A DNA stretch of 64,000 nucleotides from Rhynchonema sp. JSB1_4. Its lineage: Eukaryota; Nematoda; Chromadorea; Monhysterida; Xyalidae. The DNA lies in contig JASAMV010007064.1 in the NCBI GenBank assembly GCA_030248065.1, forward strand, positions 1 through 64,000, read 5' to 3'. The position numbers and the translations under genes were made by a program. Position 1 is the first letter of the stretch. Every line of letters starts with the position of its first letter. Under the pieces are notes generated by a model, which saw nothing but the letters and a program-made list of their open reading frames with translations, searched no databases and had not been told where the DNA came from. This document shows, piece after piece, positions 49,575 through 60,378 of the stretch.

Positions 49575-52500
49575 TGTTTGGCTGATACCAAAATCTGCAA
49601 TGCACATACATACATAGAAATGTGATAGTTTTGTGATCAAATTAAAACTTGCTTCGAGAGAGAGACAACTGGTACTGAAAGGCGCAACGCCGTAAAAAAC
49701 GAAAACGAAAAAAAAACTGAAAGCGTGATGGTTCGGGGGGGGGGGGGGGGGGGGTTGGGATGGACTTGTGTCAAGGAGGGCATATTCAGCACGCACGAAG
49801 GCGAGTGTTCAATCATAGAAATCTTTATGTGCGCGATTGTCGTTGCTGCAAATTTCACCCGATCACCCATATCCACGCAGGTGCACATTTTTGCGCGCGC
49901 AGTTACGCAACCGAAAACTGGCACGCACAGACATGCATGTGCATATCGATAAAGTACGGGATGCAGTTGACGATACACGATGATCAGTGATCAAATTACG
50001 TAACATTGTTGTAACGATGTCTTCTTCTTCTATATTTCGTTCCGCCATACCCTTGCCCCCATACGTAAAAGTGGATGTGTCTATACATACAGTATTGGGT
50101 GACCTACATTTACGGGACTGTACGTACACAATTCCGTAATAGTATGGTGTCCGTACATAGGTACACGTGCCGGCGGCTGTGACTCTCACACGCATGCGCA
50201 CATGCAACTGTCACTTGCGTGCATGGGGAACAACACACAACAATCAAACATGACTTACCATGCGTCTGGGGGTTTATTTTTGCGCACCCTAAACTTGCCG
50301 CGGCTCCTGAAGATGGTTCATCCGTTCGCTTGTTAGTGCTGCACCGATTTGGGGATCGAGACGAGCCTGCGCGTGATTGAAGAAAGTTGTTCGCTGAAAC
50401 AACAGGCTGATGTTTCAAGTCAACGTGAATCTAACTTTTCAGAATGTATGTACCGTGTCAAGGTGATGTTTCAAGGTTACATAGAGCGTTTCTCAACAGA
50501 ATGTTGTCCTGATCGAGCAAGAAGCCCCGTTTAGTGGCAACGTTAACAATGCGATGTGCTGTAGATCCCTCTCAAGTACCGCACGGTTACGTATAATTTG
50601 ATAAGAGTCGGCAACAATTACCCACCCATGTTTATACCATACATACTGTGTGTGGTAGTGCCGTGTTTTCCCTGCACCCATATGCCCATTGATTACGCAC
50701 ACCTTTGACATCAATAGAGACCTTGAAATTGAAAAATGCATAATATCGTGATCGCGATATAAATCGCAGGCTGTTTTCCATGTCTCTGATTGAGACGTTG
50801 CAGTTAAAGTGGGCCTTGTGTGATCCGCATGCGCGCCGCATAACTGTTACTTATTGCAGTTTGACTATCTGGTGCTCAGGTAGGTAATACCTATACAACC
50901 CTATACCTAATCACATATAATATGATAAATTAGAATATTTGTACAGTGAAAACGAACTCTGCTCACTTTGTTTTCGGCACGAATCAGCTAAGGAGACTTG
51001 GAATGACGATGTGACCTGTGTACATAGTTGTTTCGGTCGTCAGCTCCAAGCAGAGTCCTGAATGAGCCCGGAAAAAAATAGACTTTATCGTGACAGGGCA
51101 TTAGGCACTAAGTTGACGACATCGACATGACATTAGTCAAGATGTGTGGTCATCAACTTTGTTTACATGCGCGGCACTAATATTGTGAATTTCCCACCGC
51201 AGTTTCCCAGCGGACCCAAATCCTGCACCATGGCTTTTCACCACTGTCACTATCGTCGACATCAGCTGGGCAAATTATGCCGATAATTTTGCGCTGGAAA
51301 ACAATTTATATAAAACTGCATGAATGATGGCGTCTTTGGATCGTTTTAAGACGAACGAGAGCCGCCTTTAAAATGTTTAAGTTTCTTCTACAACGTCAAC
51401 CCGCATTTGGACGGATTTTATACGTGTTTTGGATCCACCTAAAAACCCGATTACGCACCCCGGCTTGGAATCGGTAGCAGGTACCATTTGTAGTGGGTTA
51501 CAACTTTCATTATCGATAAATTTAACCGTTACAAACGACCACAATACCGTGCACGCATAAAATAAATGATAATATAAACTGTTTTTTTCTGGTTGACCGC
51601 CTACTGTGTCGCACCACAGCGGGGAAAAAGTTTGCCTCTACATTTTATTGCTTGGGATCGAACTTTATGGATTGAAATAAATATTGACTGTAATTTTGGG
51701 AAACTGGGGATAATTACGACTGGCGCAAACACATTCTGATCGTGGAATGAAGGTAGAAGAATACAGATTGCAAATGGGAAGCCAAAAATCTGATTTTGGG
51801 ATAGGGACCCCAAGCTTGACAAACTGTACATACATTGTAACGTGGTCCACCACGCTAATACATGCGGTACTAACATTCCGAAGCACACTGCCGTACATGG
51901 TTCACAATGACTGATTGTGGCTGAAACAACAGGCGCAGGTAGGTATACTGTATAAGTGGCTTACGACATGACTAACTCATAAATCGAGACCCAAGTACTT
52001 GGCGCAAAGTATGTACAGCCCCGATGGTGCTCTGCTTGGTAACCACAATAATGTATGTGTACCTGGCTGACAGTGTACATGCACACTTGTTGCTAAACAA
52101 CGGAAAAACCTTATGCGCCCCGCTGTAGCATTATTACTTGTGCAAGTGTAGCTGTTTTGTGCGCTGCATGTGTGTACCTACATGTACTGTACGTATACCT
52201 TCGACCAGATACGTTTCTGCGTCGGAAACTTTGTGCGCTGCGAAAACATATGCCCATCGCTTCGAGCAGACAGGTTTGTGTCCGATTGGTTACTATAAAA
52301 TGTCGTTACATTCCACAGGTTTAGTACACGTAACATTTATTACTGATAAAAACAAAAACATTGACCGGTTTCTCTTTTATTCTTACTCTCGTTAAACGAC
52401 ACACATGCCTTATATGTACCTAATAAACAGCACATGTGCTTTTTGAAATTTTTGAAAGTATCAACGTTACAATGTACCTCACTTTTCCCGAAAGGACATT

Positions 52501-53061
52501 GTTTTCGTGCCACGTGTGGGCTTACTGATGTGTGGTCAACTCAAATTGTCAACTAAAGTTGCCAACTCATGCCATGTATTATTTTTCGCTCTCACTCAGA
52601 GCTGCGCTTTGTGGGTGACTGACGACCTTTATTGGTATTTAGTTGAGGAGCTGAGTTGACTACGTACCAATCAGCCCACGTCTGCTATCAGTGAAGCGTT
52701 ATCAGGTTTGAATTCGAATGACAAAGGTTGAAACTGGGCGTAAATAAGCGTTTTTTTTCTAGGACCTACCTAGGTAGTACCATCGCCAGACTAACTCGTC
52801 TGTTTTTGTTTTGATCTAAGCTGTTTAGTTCGCGTGACCTGGCCATTTGGTGTCCCTCGTGTCACGTATTATACCTACAGTACCTATTATTCCGTACGTA
52901 TGTATGTACGTAGGTAAGATGCACTTTAGAACGAGTTATCATCTTTCACTTTCTAGACATCTACATATTTCAGACATTGCGTACTACAAAACCTCAGCAA
53001 TGTTTACAACACATGTACCATAAACTTCGGCAAATATAATTCATATAGATCCTAAAAAATA
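49575..53061. other. 3.5 kb intergenic region between divergent genes
   Basis: It separates the 5' ends of the PAN-protein gene (-) and the LAPTM-like gene (+). It contains a run of more than 20 G at about 49734-49755 next to the PAN gene start, two copies of the TGATGTTTCA motif (50408, 50464), one GCACGGCACTAATATT-type motif (51168-51184), and GTACATAC/GTATGTAC-rich patches. No convincing gene was seen. A lone minus-strand frame at 50493-50741 has a Walker-A-like GHMGAGKT but nothing else supports it. Confidence 0.55.
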
Positions 53062-54879
53062 ATGTGGTCCGACGAGAAAACGGAGCCGCGTTGCATGTGT
53101 GGTCTGTGCAAGGTCACCACCGGGACCATCATCACGGGAATCGGCGAATTCCTGATCATTTGTCACACACTAATATTCGCGTTCTCAAACTATTCGGCCG
53201 GAGAAGATCGGTACATCCTCTACAATCCGATCATGGGCAAGGTATACGGTATTGAGGCTCTCTTGAATTGTGGTATTGGTCGCACAATGACTTTATAAGA
53301 ATTGGTCAACTTTTTTTCCTGAATCGTAAAGAGGGACAGTGACGTTGCGTTGCGTGATCGCACACAAAGCATGTAGTAAAGAGAATGTTTCAGACCTGCG
53401 GCAACGTGGTTGATCTGCTAGATTATTTTCAGCTGAAAATGTTTTGTGAGAATCACAAATAGCACAGTAGTTAAGAGTGACTGAACGTGAAAATCAGGAT
53501 TGATTTTGATGAATTCTTATATAGCCATTGTGCTACCAATATATATCAGCACTAACGATGTCCTGGTGCACCAACAGGGTCAACACGTGGAAGAAAAATT
53601 ATTTTGGCTTTTTGCGATGTTGCTGATGAACACAGGCACTGATTGACTCAATGTTTCAGGTGATGAAGTATGACTATCTGCTGCCTTTCCTCGTCGTGCA
53701 ACTGCTGTGGCTGGTTGCCTGCGTCATTCTACTGATCGGTGTCAAGGTGCCTTTCCATTGGCTGTTGTTGCCGCATTTGGCTGTACAGGTACTATGCACA
53801 CATTTTTTCTCTTGAATTTTTTATTGTGTTTCGTTCGTTTTTATTTCTTCGTGCTGGCGTCTCATGTGTCACGTCGTGTTGACACTGCCATCTTTGCGTG
53901 ATGCCTCATTCCTTCACGTTCCCCTTTCCATCAATCATGTATACCCATCACACTGAAAGCGCACTGTGTAGAGTATGCCCCACCACGAAGACTATTTTTT
54001 ATTCTAAGAATACGAAATACAAAATGTCGTTTTTTTCCGGTTCTAATCATCCTCGGTGGCAGTACGCTGACGATAATGGCGATTTACAACATGCAGTCAA
54101 TCGACCAGATATCCTGGGAGCTAATGGCAGCACTGACATTCTGCATATTAGTGACCGTCGGCGAGATATATCTCAGTTATGTGGTCATATTGTGCTTCAA
54201 ATATCTGAAACATCAGCGGGTCGTCGTCGCGCAGGAACGAATGTGGATGACCAGGTACGTTATTGTGGGGCGATGGGCGTGGAATCTTTTTCTCGCAACG
54301 GAAAGTATCGAACATGATTATCGATCGATCTTATGCGTGAAGACCGGCGTTCGCAATATCGGTTCGGCTCTTCGATGTGAATCGCGCAAGCACCAATGGG
54401 ATTATTGGCTGCCTGCCCCCTGCAGAGCTGCGCAAATATATGTAATATACATATATGTATATTGTGACTGTACATTATTTTGGGATTACATATATTAAAC
54501 AAAAATTTACATACATTATTGCATTAAAAAAGCCGGCAACCTCCAATTGCTTGGCAATGGGAACAAATCCTGACATATATTATTTTGGCTCCCGAACAGG
54601 TCTGGCCGCCTGGTCAATTTTACGCAGAGGATGAGTGGTGCACCAGCGTCAGTGAAAATGTGCACCAGCACAATGACAGTTTTTGCTCGAATGGCCAATT
54701 CGACGCAATATTACATGCCAAATGAACATGCCCACAATAGTAATTTACCTGAAGAAACAACACGACCATTTTTTTGCAGTCACAGCGAGGACGCGCGTGG
54801 TTGGTCGAGTCGTGCCCAAAGTCGACATCAGTCTGCCGTTCAACCGAGCGCTCAAATTGAATCTCAAAACAGGTTTTGA
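53062..54879 (+). CDS. LAPTM-like four-helix membrane protein
   Basis: A small tetraspan protein resembling the lysosome-associated LAPTM4/5 group, which help sort cargo to lysosomes. Exons: 53062-53241, 53660-53788, about 54025-54254, and probably about 54600-54879. The N-terminus RCMCGLCKVTTGTIITGIGE matches the CxCC-type cysteine cluster followed by TGTI seen in LAPTM proteins. TM1 is about residues 18-45. TM2 is LLPFLVVQLLWLVACVILLI, TM3 VLIILGGSTLTIMAIY, TM4 LMAALTFCILVTVGEIYLSY, then a basic stop (YLKHQRVVVAQER). The tail exon is polar and continues in frame (Arg codon split AG/G). The acceptor of exon 3 could not be fixed: frame is open upstream but no AG lies at the right phase. No PPxY motif was seen in the tail, unlike vertebrate LAPTM4. 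A MITE sits in intron 1. Confidence 0.7.
53276..53539. mobile_element. TA-type MITE, copy B
   Basis: The 264-base relative of the element at 29447, nearly identical throughout (shared GGTTGATCTGCTAGATT, AACGTGAAAATCAGGATTGA). Ends are TTGGTCGCACAATGAC and GCCATTGTGCTACCAA, flanked by TA on each side. It lies in the first intron of the LAPTM-like gene. The right end has decayed by at least two substitutions. Confidence 0.85.
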
Positions 54880-55646
54880 AACATTCGCCCCCAATCGCGC
54901 ATCTGAGCTTATTCTTGAAAAAACGGGTGTCATATGTTATTTTTTGTCATAACTCGGTGATCAAGGCGGTCATATTTGATCGGTGATACATATATATATA
55001 TGTAAGGTTGATAATTTTTGGTGTATTATTCACAGAATGAATAAAGTAATGTACAATGTAGCACTCCCCAGTGTAGCGTCGCACGTGGCTTATGCCGTTT
55101 TATTCACAAATGCACATAAACGCAAATCGTTTGAAATATACGAAGAAAAGAGCTGGTCACAGGAGGAAATCACGTCGACAGGATTACAATCTTTGGAATA
55201 TTCTTAAATTTTGGTAGGTGAGTGCAAGGTGCCAATTGGTAACAGTCCCTGAACAAGCATTAGTGCTTCAGTGCAAGATATGTATGTGTGTGTTTTGGAC
55301 AGAAAATGAGATTAACATTAATCGATCAAGAATAAACCCGATGACAGACATGGAATAATCACACCACATGATAGAAATTATTACAAGATTCATAAAAAAA
55401 GTTCCACATACAAAAGCTACTGTATGATGCACAGCAAGTCCCCGTGACATTTGAATACACTCATCAGTTGATTCACAAATTTTAGAATTATGAGCTATCC
55501 ACATCGAAGACCCGTACCCGTACAAAACTTTAGAGTGAATTAACATAATTCAGAGACTACCAATACCACATGAATAAAATGCATGATCGAAAAAAAGTAG
55601 CCGAAATTCAATATACAAAGACAGGAAAGAAAGCAGCTGACAGAAT
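54880..55646. other. Intergenic region between convergent genes
   Basis: A/T-rich, with no exon or repeat recognised. AATAAA occurs at about 55038 on the + strand, usable by the LAPTM-like gene. Confidence 0.4.
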
Positions 55647-57070
55647 TTATCCATGTTTGGGGTCGGTTGTCTGCAAGAAGAGTGGATGCCACAGTTCGGC
55701 ACAACGACGACACATCGGACATGTCATGTGGCCTGAAACATCAAGGGGTTTCGCATGAAGTTTGCAAGTCAACGAGAGTTTTCTGGGGCGGGGTAGGGAT
55801 GAAATGGTCGTATTGCCACACATGAACACAAAAGTCGAAAGTGGGTTGGGTAAAACATCACTAAATTGACTAAATCCATCACACTCGATCAGGGCTTTGT
55901 GGACACCGCACTGTGAAACATCAGATCAGTCAAGCTTGATCAGAACACTCATCAAAAAGGTGAATCCCCACCACACGCGTACCCTGCGAACATCTGGGTT
56001 GAGTCCTCCACAGTTCAGCACGACATGTCTCGCACAGCACGTGACCACAATTGGCGACCACTATGCGACGCTGCGTGTCGTACAACTGCAAAAATTTGAC
56101 TGGAATAAGCAAAATAGAAGCCAAAACTATTGAAACATTTTCAAATTTCCTGACCTGTATGGAAAGCTAACCTCTTGAAATGTCGACAGACACACCGGAC
56201 AATGCAGCGTGTCGTGCGTCACTTTTGGTGCGTCAGTTTGGCAGCATGCGTCGGTTGTCTGTACCTGAATGGTGAAGGCAAATGCGTGTTTGGAGTTTGT
56301 CAGCATAAGTGAAACATCAGCTAGCGGACTTGAGAAGAACTAAAGCAATGATAATAAAATAAAAACACGAAAATCGAACTTGTGGTTTGATGAATTCTTC
56401 AGTCGCCAATGTCTGATCACATTGCATCTCCACATCCTTGTACGTTGCTGTCGATGGCTGTTGTTCTTGTTGTTTTTGTTGCGCCACTGCGACTTTGGCC
56501 TTTTTCGCTGTGTTGGGTTGCTGGAAAAGCAGCCGAATGCGTGTCACTTCAAAATACTGTGAAACATCAGCTGCGTCCATGTTGTGCGGAAACATCCGCA
56601 TAAATCATAAAACCTCATTTAGATCCTCACTCGATCATTGATTGACGTTTCGGTGCCATGAGCTATAGAACTCAACAGCTAGGAGCTCCAAGTACCTAGA
56701 TTAACTCCAAACCAAAGTGAATGGCTTATTGTCTAAGCCCAGACGCTGCTTTCTTTGTGTACAAGTTCATTTACTGCCGGTGTTTCAAATAAAAACCAAA
56801 GATCAAACTAGTATCGCACCGGCTAACCTTGAACACATGCCTCACTCGGTCATACATGTCCTGTTTGCTGTGGTCGGTGTTCTCAGTGTCAATGCACGCA
56901 CGAATGTTGGCCGTCGCTTGACGTTTGGCTGCACGCACCGGACGACCCGACCCTGACGCTAAAAGGCAACAATATAGGATATTTATGGCACCCTCGCTGC
57001 AGAACTGAACCCTCCATGCTGTCATTGTCTTGCCGTAGGTGTACCTGAAGACAAGGGTCAGACAAAACAT
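55647..57070 (-). CDS. RING-finger protein (C3HC4, probable E3 ubiquitin ligase)
   Basis: The C-terminal RING is assembled from three exons: about 56264-56172 (LHCPVCLSTFQE), 56090-55985 (IVVANCGHVLCETC) and 55732-55647 (GHMTCPMCRRCAELW, stop TAA). The zinc ligands read C-x2-C, C-x-H-x2-C-x2-C, C-x2-C, a canonical C3HC4 ring, which recruits E2 enzymes for ubiquitin transfer. Upstream exons give a basic region (RPVRAAKRQATANIRACIDT, 56956-56827) and a Gln-rich segment with EVTRIRLLFQQPNTAKKAKV (56558-56389). The start is either the Met at 57025 (MTAWRVQF) or 57070 in the same frame. Length is about 200 residues. The acceptors at 56558 and 55732 are both built from the TGATGTTTCA motif. Target and complex are unknown. 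Confidence 0.75.
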
Positions 57071-60000
57071 TGCCCTGTGTTAAATCGGACCGAACTCGTC
57101 TCTCTTTATTTTAGTCACGTGACTTTTTTCGGTCTTTTTTTCGAGATTATTGCAGATGACACAAACTTCGGCCAGTGAAACAAGTTTTGTTCATTTTGGC
57201 TGTCATTCCACAACATGCATTGTCACGTGAACAATTTTCGATTCGGACCGATCAGCAAGATTGAAAACGAAACATTTTGAATTCACAAGCGAAAAAGAAC
57301 GAGCACAAACCACTTTGTCCTTTACGTTGATCAGCAACTTCCGACGACATGGGGCTCATTTTTTTTGGCGAATATCCAACAAACTGGTTAATTTCTATTT
57401 ATTCAACGAATCGAGTAAACGTGCGAAACACGCGAAATGGATATAGCTGAAACGTGAAGTCTATCTGGAACATATGTAGATTGCCTCTGGATAGATCGCG
57501 CGCATAAAAGTAGAAAAACGTGCAGATTCTTAACAGCAACCATGAATGGGGCATAACAAATTGTTGATGTTCTAGAATTTCAAAGGAACATCGCCAATTT
57601 AGGCGGTGTGGGGCTAGGTACTATGACGTGAGTATACAAGTTAATCACTCATGGGTACACCGTCTCACAAGAGTTAAGTCAACAGGGCCCAATAATCAGA
57701 TTAGCAAGAGCGTTTGAGGAAACGATCAGAGAGGGCGTCAAGTCTCAAATGAGTGCCAAACGGAAAACTGATTCCTTTAAGGCAACGACTGATGAGTTGT
57801 TTTGATGTTTTTTTGGCATGGATAAAAACAGAAAAATAAGTTCACTAAAAGCCATTTTCATGCTTACGCAATGCACAAATAAGCAATGGTCCATAGTGTT
57901 TACGTGTCCGTACACAGGCACCTATACATTAGTAACATGACAAGCAGCTCAACACGGGCAAGCCCCGTAAACAACAAGCATTATATGATGACAGGACATG
58001 ATGTCTATAGCCCGAAGGTCGCTGCCAGATGCCTTATTGTATTGTGCAGTGTACATTCTACAATATACCGTTTTGCTGTGCATGCACCGTATACTGTATG
58101 TACGTGCCATCTATGGTACAGTCGCTGAACCTGACGTAGCAAACGTGAGTCACAATCATTATGTAGGCACCACGTGCCTTTGGGCTTGCTTGGCATGTAC
58201 GCACACCCAGGGTACATGCACACCTGCCCGGATAAAAACATAGGAATAAAAACATATGACGGTTTCGCAGTGGTCAATGGGCGTTTCTGTACAAAGGAAT
58301 GTCATTTGCCATTGAGAAGCACAATAGATACCTAACAACAGTAATGAAGAGATTGATGAAGTTATATGTACTGCTGCTGCTACAGCTGGAAATCCCTTGG
58401 GTAGGTATATGTCTGAAACCTTGTTATTGTTTGTTGTTGTTGTGTGTGTAATGTGAATGACAGGTTACCATAACTTTTTTTTTCTACATAGCCCCGTTGT
58501 GACGTGTGGCAATTAATTATCATTTGGCATTTGCCGTTGTGACGTAACCATAAATTGTAATGATCGTGGCTCTTTGGGAAAGCTGACTCACAGCGATTAG
58601 ATACGTTGAAGGATCGTGATTTATTTGTAAGAAACGTAAGCAAATTTGGTACTATCGCAAACAAGTAAACAGATGGAATCAAATTTGGTACTATCGCAAA
58701 CAAGTAAACAGATGGAAAAATAAAAAGTTGGAGGCTTGGAGTTTCCAATAACACAAAGCAGCGCGAAGTGTGGCATTTTATCACTTCACTGGAGCAGTAG
58801 CAGAGCGGGCTTCTAATAAGCAGCCAACACATACAATATGTGCGCATATTCAGTGCGAAGAGTGTCTGTGTGTCGTTAACGCATTAGTCGCGCTATATCC
58901 AAGTTTACATTAACATTGCGTTTAGTTTATCACAAGAACGGCTGCTTTTCGTTGCGCTACAGTTTGCACGCACAGAACGCGCATTGCATAACACAGGACA
59001 CTGTTGCCTATAGCTGAGTTATCACGAAATACGCACAGATGCGTGGACTACAATGGAATTAGCCTGAGTAGCATGCGTGTAAGAAATTGTAAGCGGAATT
59101 AGAAGGCGCTAGGATTCATTATGTTATGTGGGCGCATGGGTGCTAGAAAGGTACAGTATGTACATGTGAGTGTGACGTTCAATCAGGCAAGACCATAGCT
59201 TTTATAATGCTGATGAAAACGGAACTGGGAGACCTACTAGGAGGATGTTTTTCTCTTCTATAATTTGCATGAAGCAACAGATCAAAAGCCTCACGAATAT
59301 GCCCGAACACATGTTTGTCAACAAAAACAAGTGCTAATGTACATATAATGAGGGTACCAACGGATGCTCGACCGACAGCTTTGCCAAGCGGCGCTTTTTC
59401 TTGCGGTCGATTACGCAAAAACACAGGGCAAGATCGGAATATTAGTGCCGTGCGCGTGGCAAAGGTGCGTCGTAGGATAGCAGCTTACTCACGGTAAAGT
59501 TTCGTATGACTGTTTTGAATCAGGCACAGCCATGAGAACTCGCGACAGTTTTAGCAAGACTTGTGCGCACGGCATAAATATTCTGGATTTTACATGACCG
59601 CCTGAACGAAACAAAAAAAAACTGAGGCAGACAGAGCCAGACGTAGTGATTGACTGGACATGACTAACTCACAAGCCTCATGATAAACACGTTGTTGTAC
59701 TGCTGTGGTGTCTATAATCTCTCTCACACGCTGATTGGTTCCCGAACTGGATTGTCGTTGCAAAGCGGAGCTGAAGAAATTTGAATTTGCCAATTAATGA
59801 CCTGCACATCAGACCTGCTGATCACCGGTGTTCGTGGTTTTGCGTGCTTTTGCAACACGAATGCATGACTTCATGTTGTCAATTTTTATTCCTTAATTTA
59901 ACATAAATAAAGACAAATAAATGAAATAAGGATTTAATAAATACAAGAAAGCTGTCCACGTCAGAACATCACGATGCGCGACGTTAGTTCGCACAGAATT

Positions 60001-60378
60001 GAGAGAAAAAATTGGTGAAAAAAGACTAAAAACAGAAAATACTGATTCTGAAGCAAAAGATTGGCTGACTGATTAATCATAAAACACAGCATGACGCTAT
60101 TATAATACAACAAAAGTCCGAAACTATCAAACGTAACACAAGCTGTGTAGTTGAGAGTTCATGTCAGGCAGATATCCAGCTTTAACGACACATTTCCCCA
60201 AACTAAATATCTCTGTTCCTTGTTTCTGGCTGCCTAACTTTACTTTCCGAGATCTGCATGACACAAAAGCGTCACAAACAGCAATAATATGAACAGCAGT
60301 GAAGTGGCTCAAAGTGTTTGTGTGAAAATCACCCGATCAGCGTTGATGTGTTTGATTGATATGAAACATCACCGAATA
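57071..60378. other. 3.3 kb intergenic region
   Basis: I see no gene. It contains a perfect direct duplication of about 38 bases (58638-58713, unit CAAATTTGGTACTATCGCAA onward), TACATGTAC-rich stretches, and an inverted pair of AATATTAGTGCCGTGCGC-type ends at 59438 and 59582 that may bound a 145-base element. The promoter of the RING gene should lie near 57071. Confidence 0.5.

Noticed and set aside
52138..52395. Cys-rich 85-codon frame on the + strand
   Set aside because: It derives from TGTACATGT-type sequence, has no recognisable spacing of cysteines and no flanking splice sites.
18960..54215. A CRISPR array suggested by the regularly recurring TGAAACATCA motif
   Set aside because: Spacing is irregular (tens to thousands of bases), orientation is mixed, the copies lie in animal introns, and no cas genes exist.
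58380..58847. 155-codon minus-strand frame with a repeated hydrophobic segment
   Set aside because: The repeat is the 38-base tandem duplication translated; no domain, splice support or codon bias.
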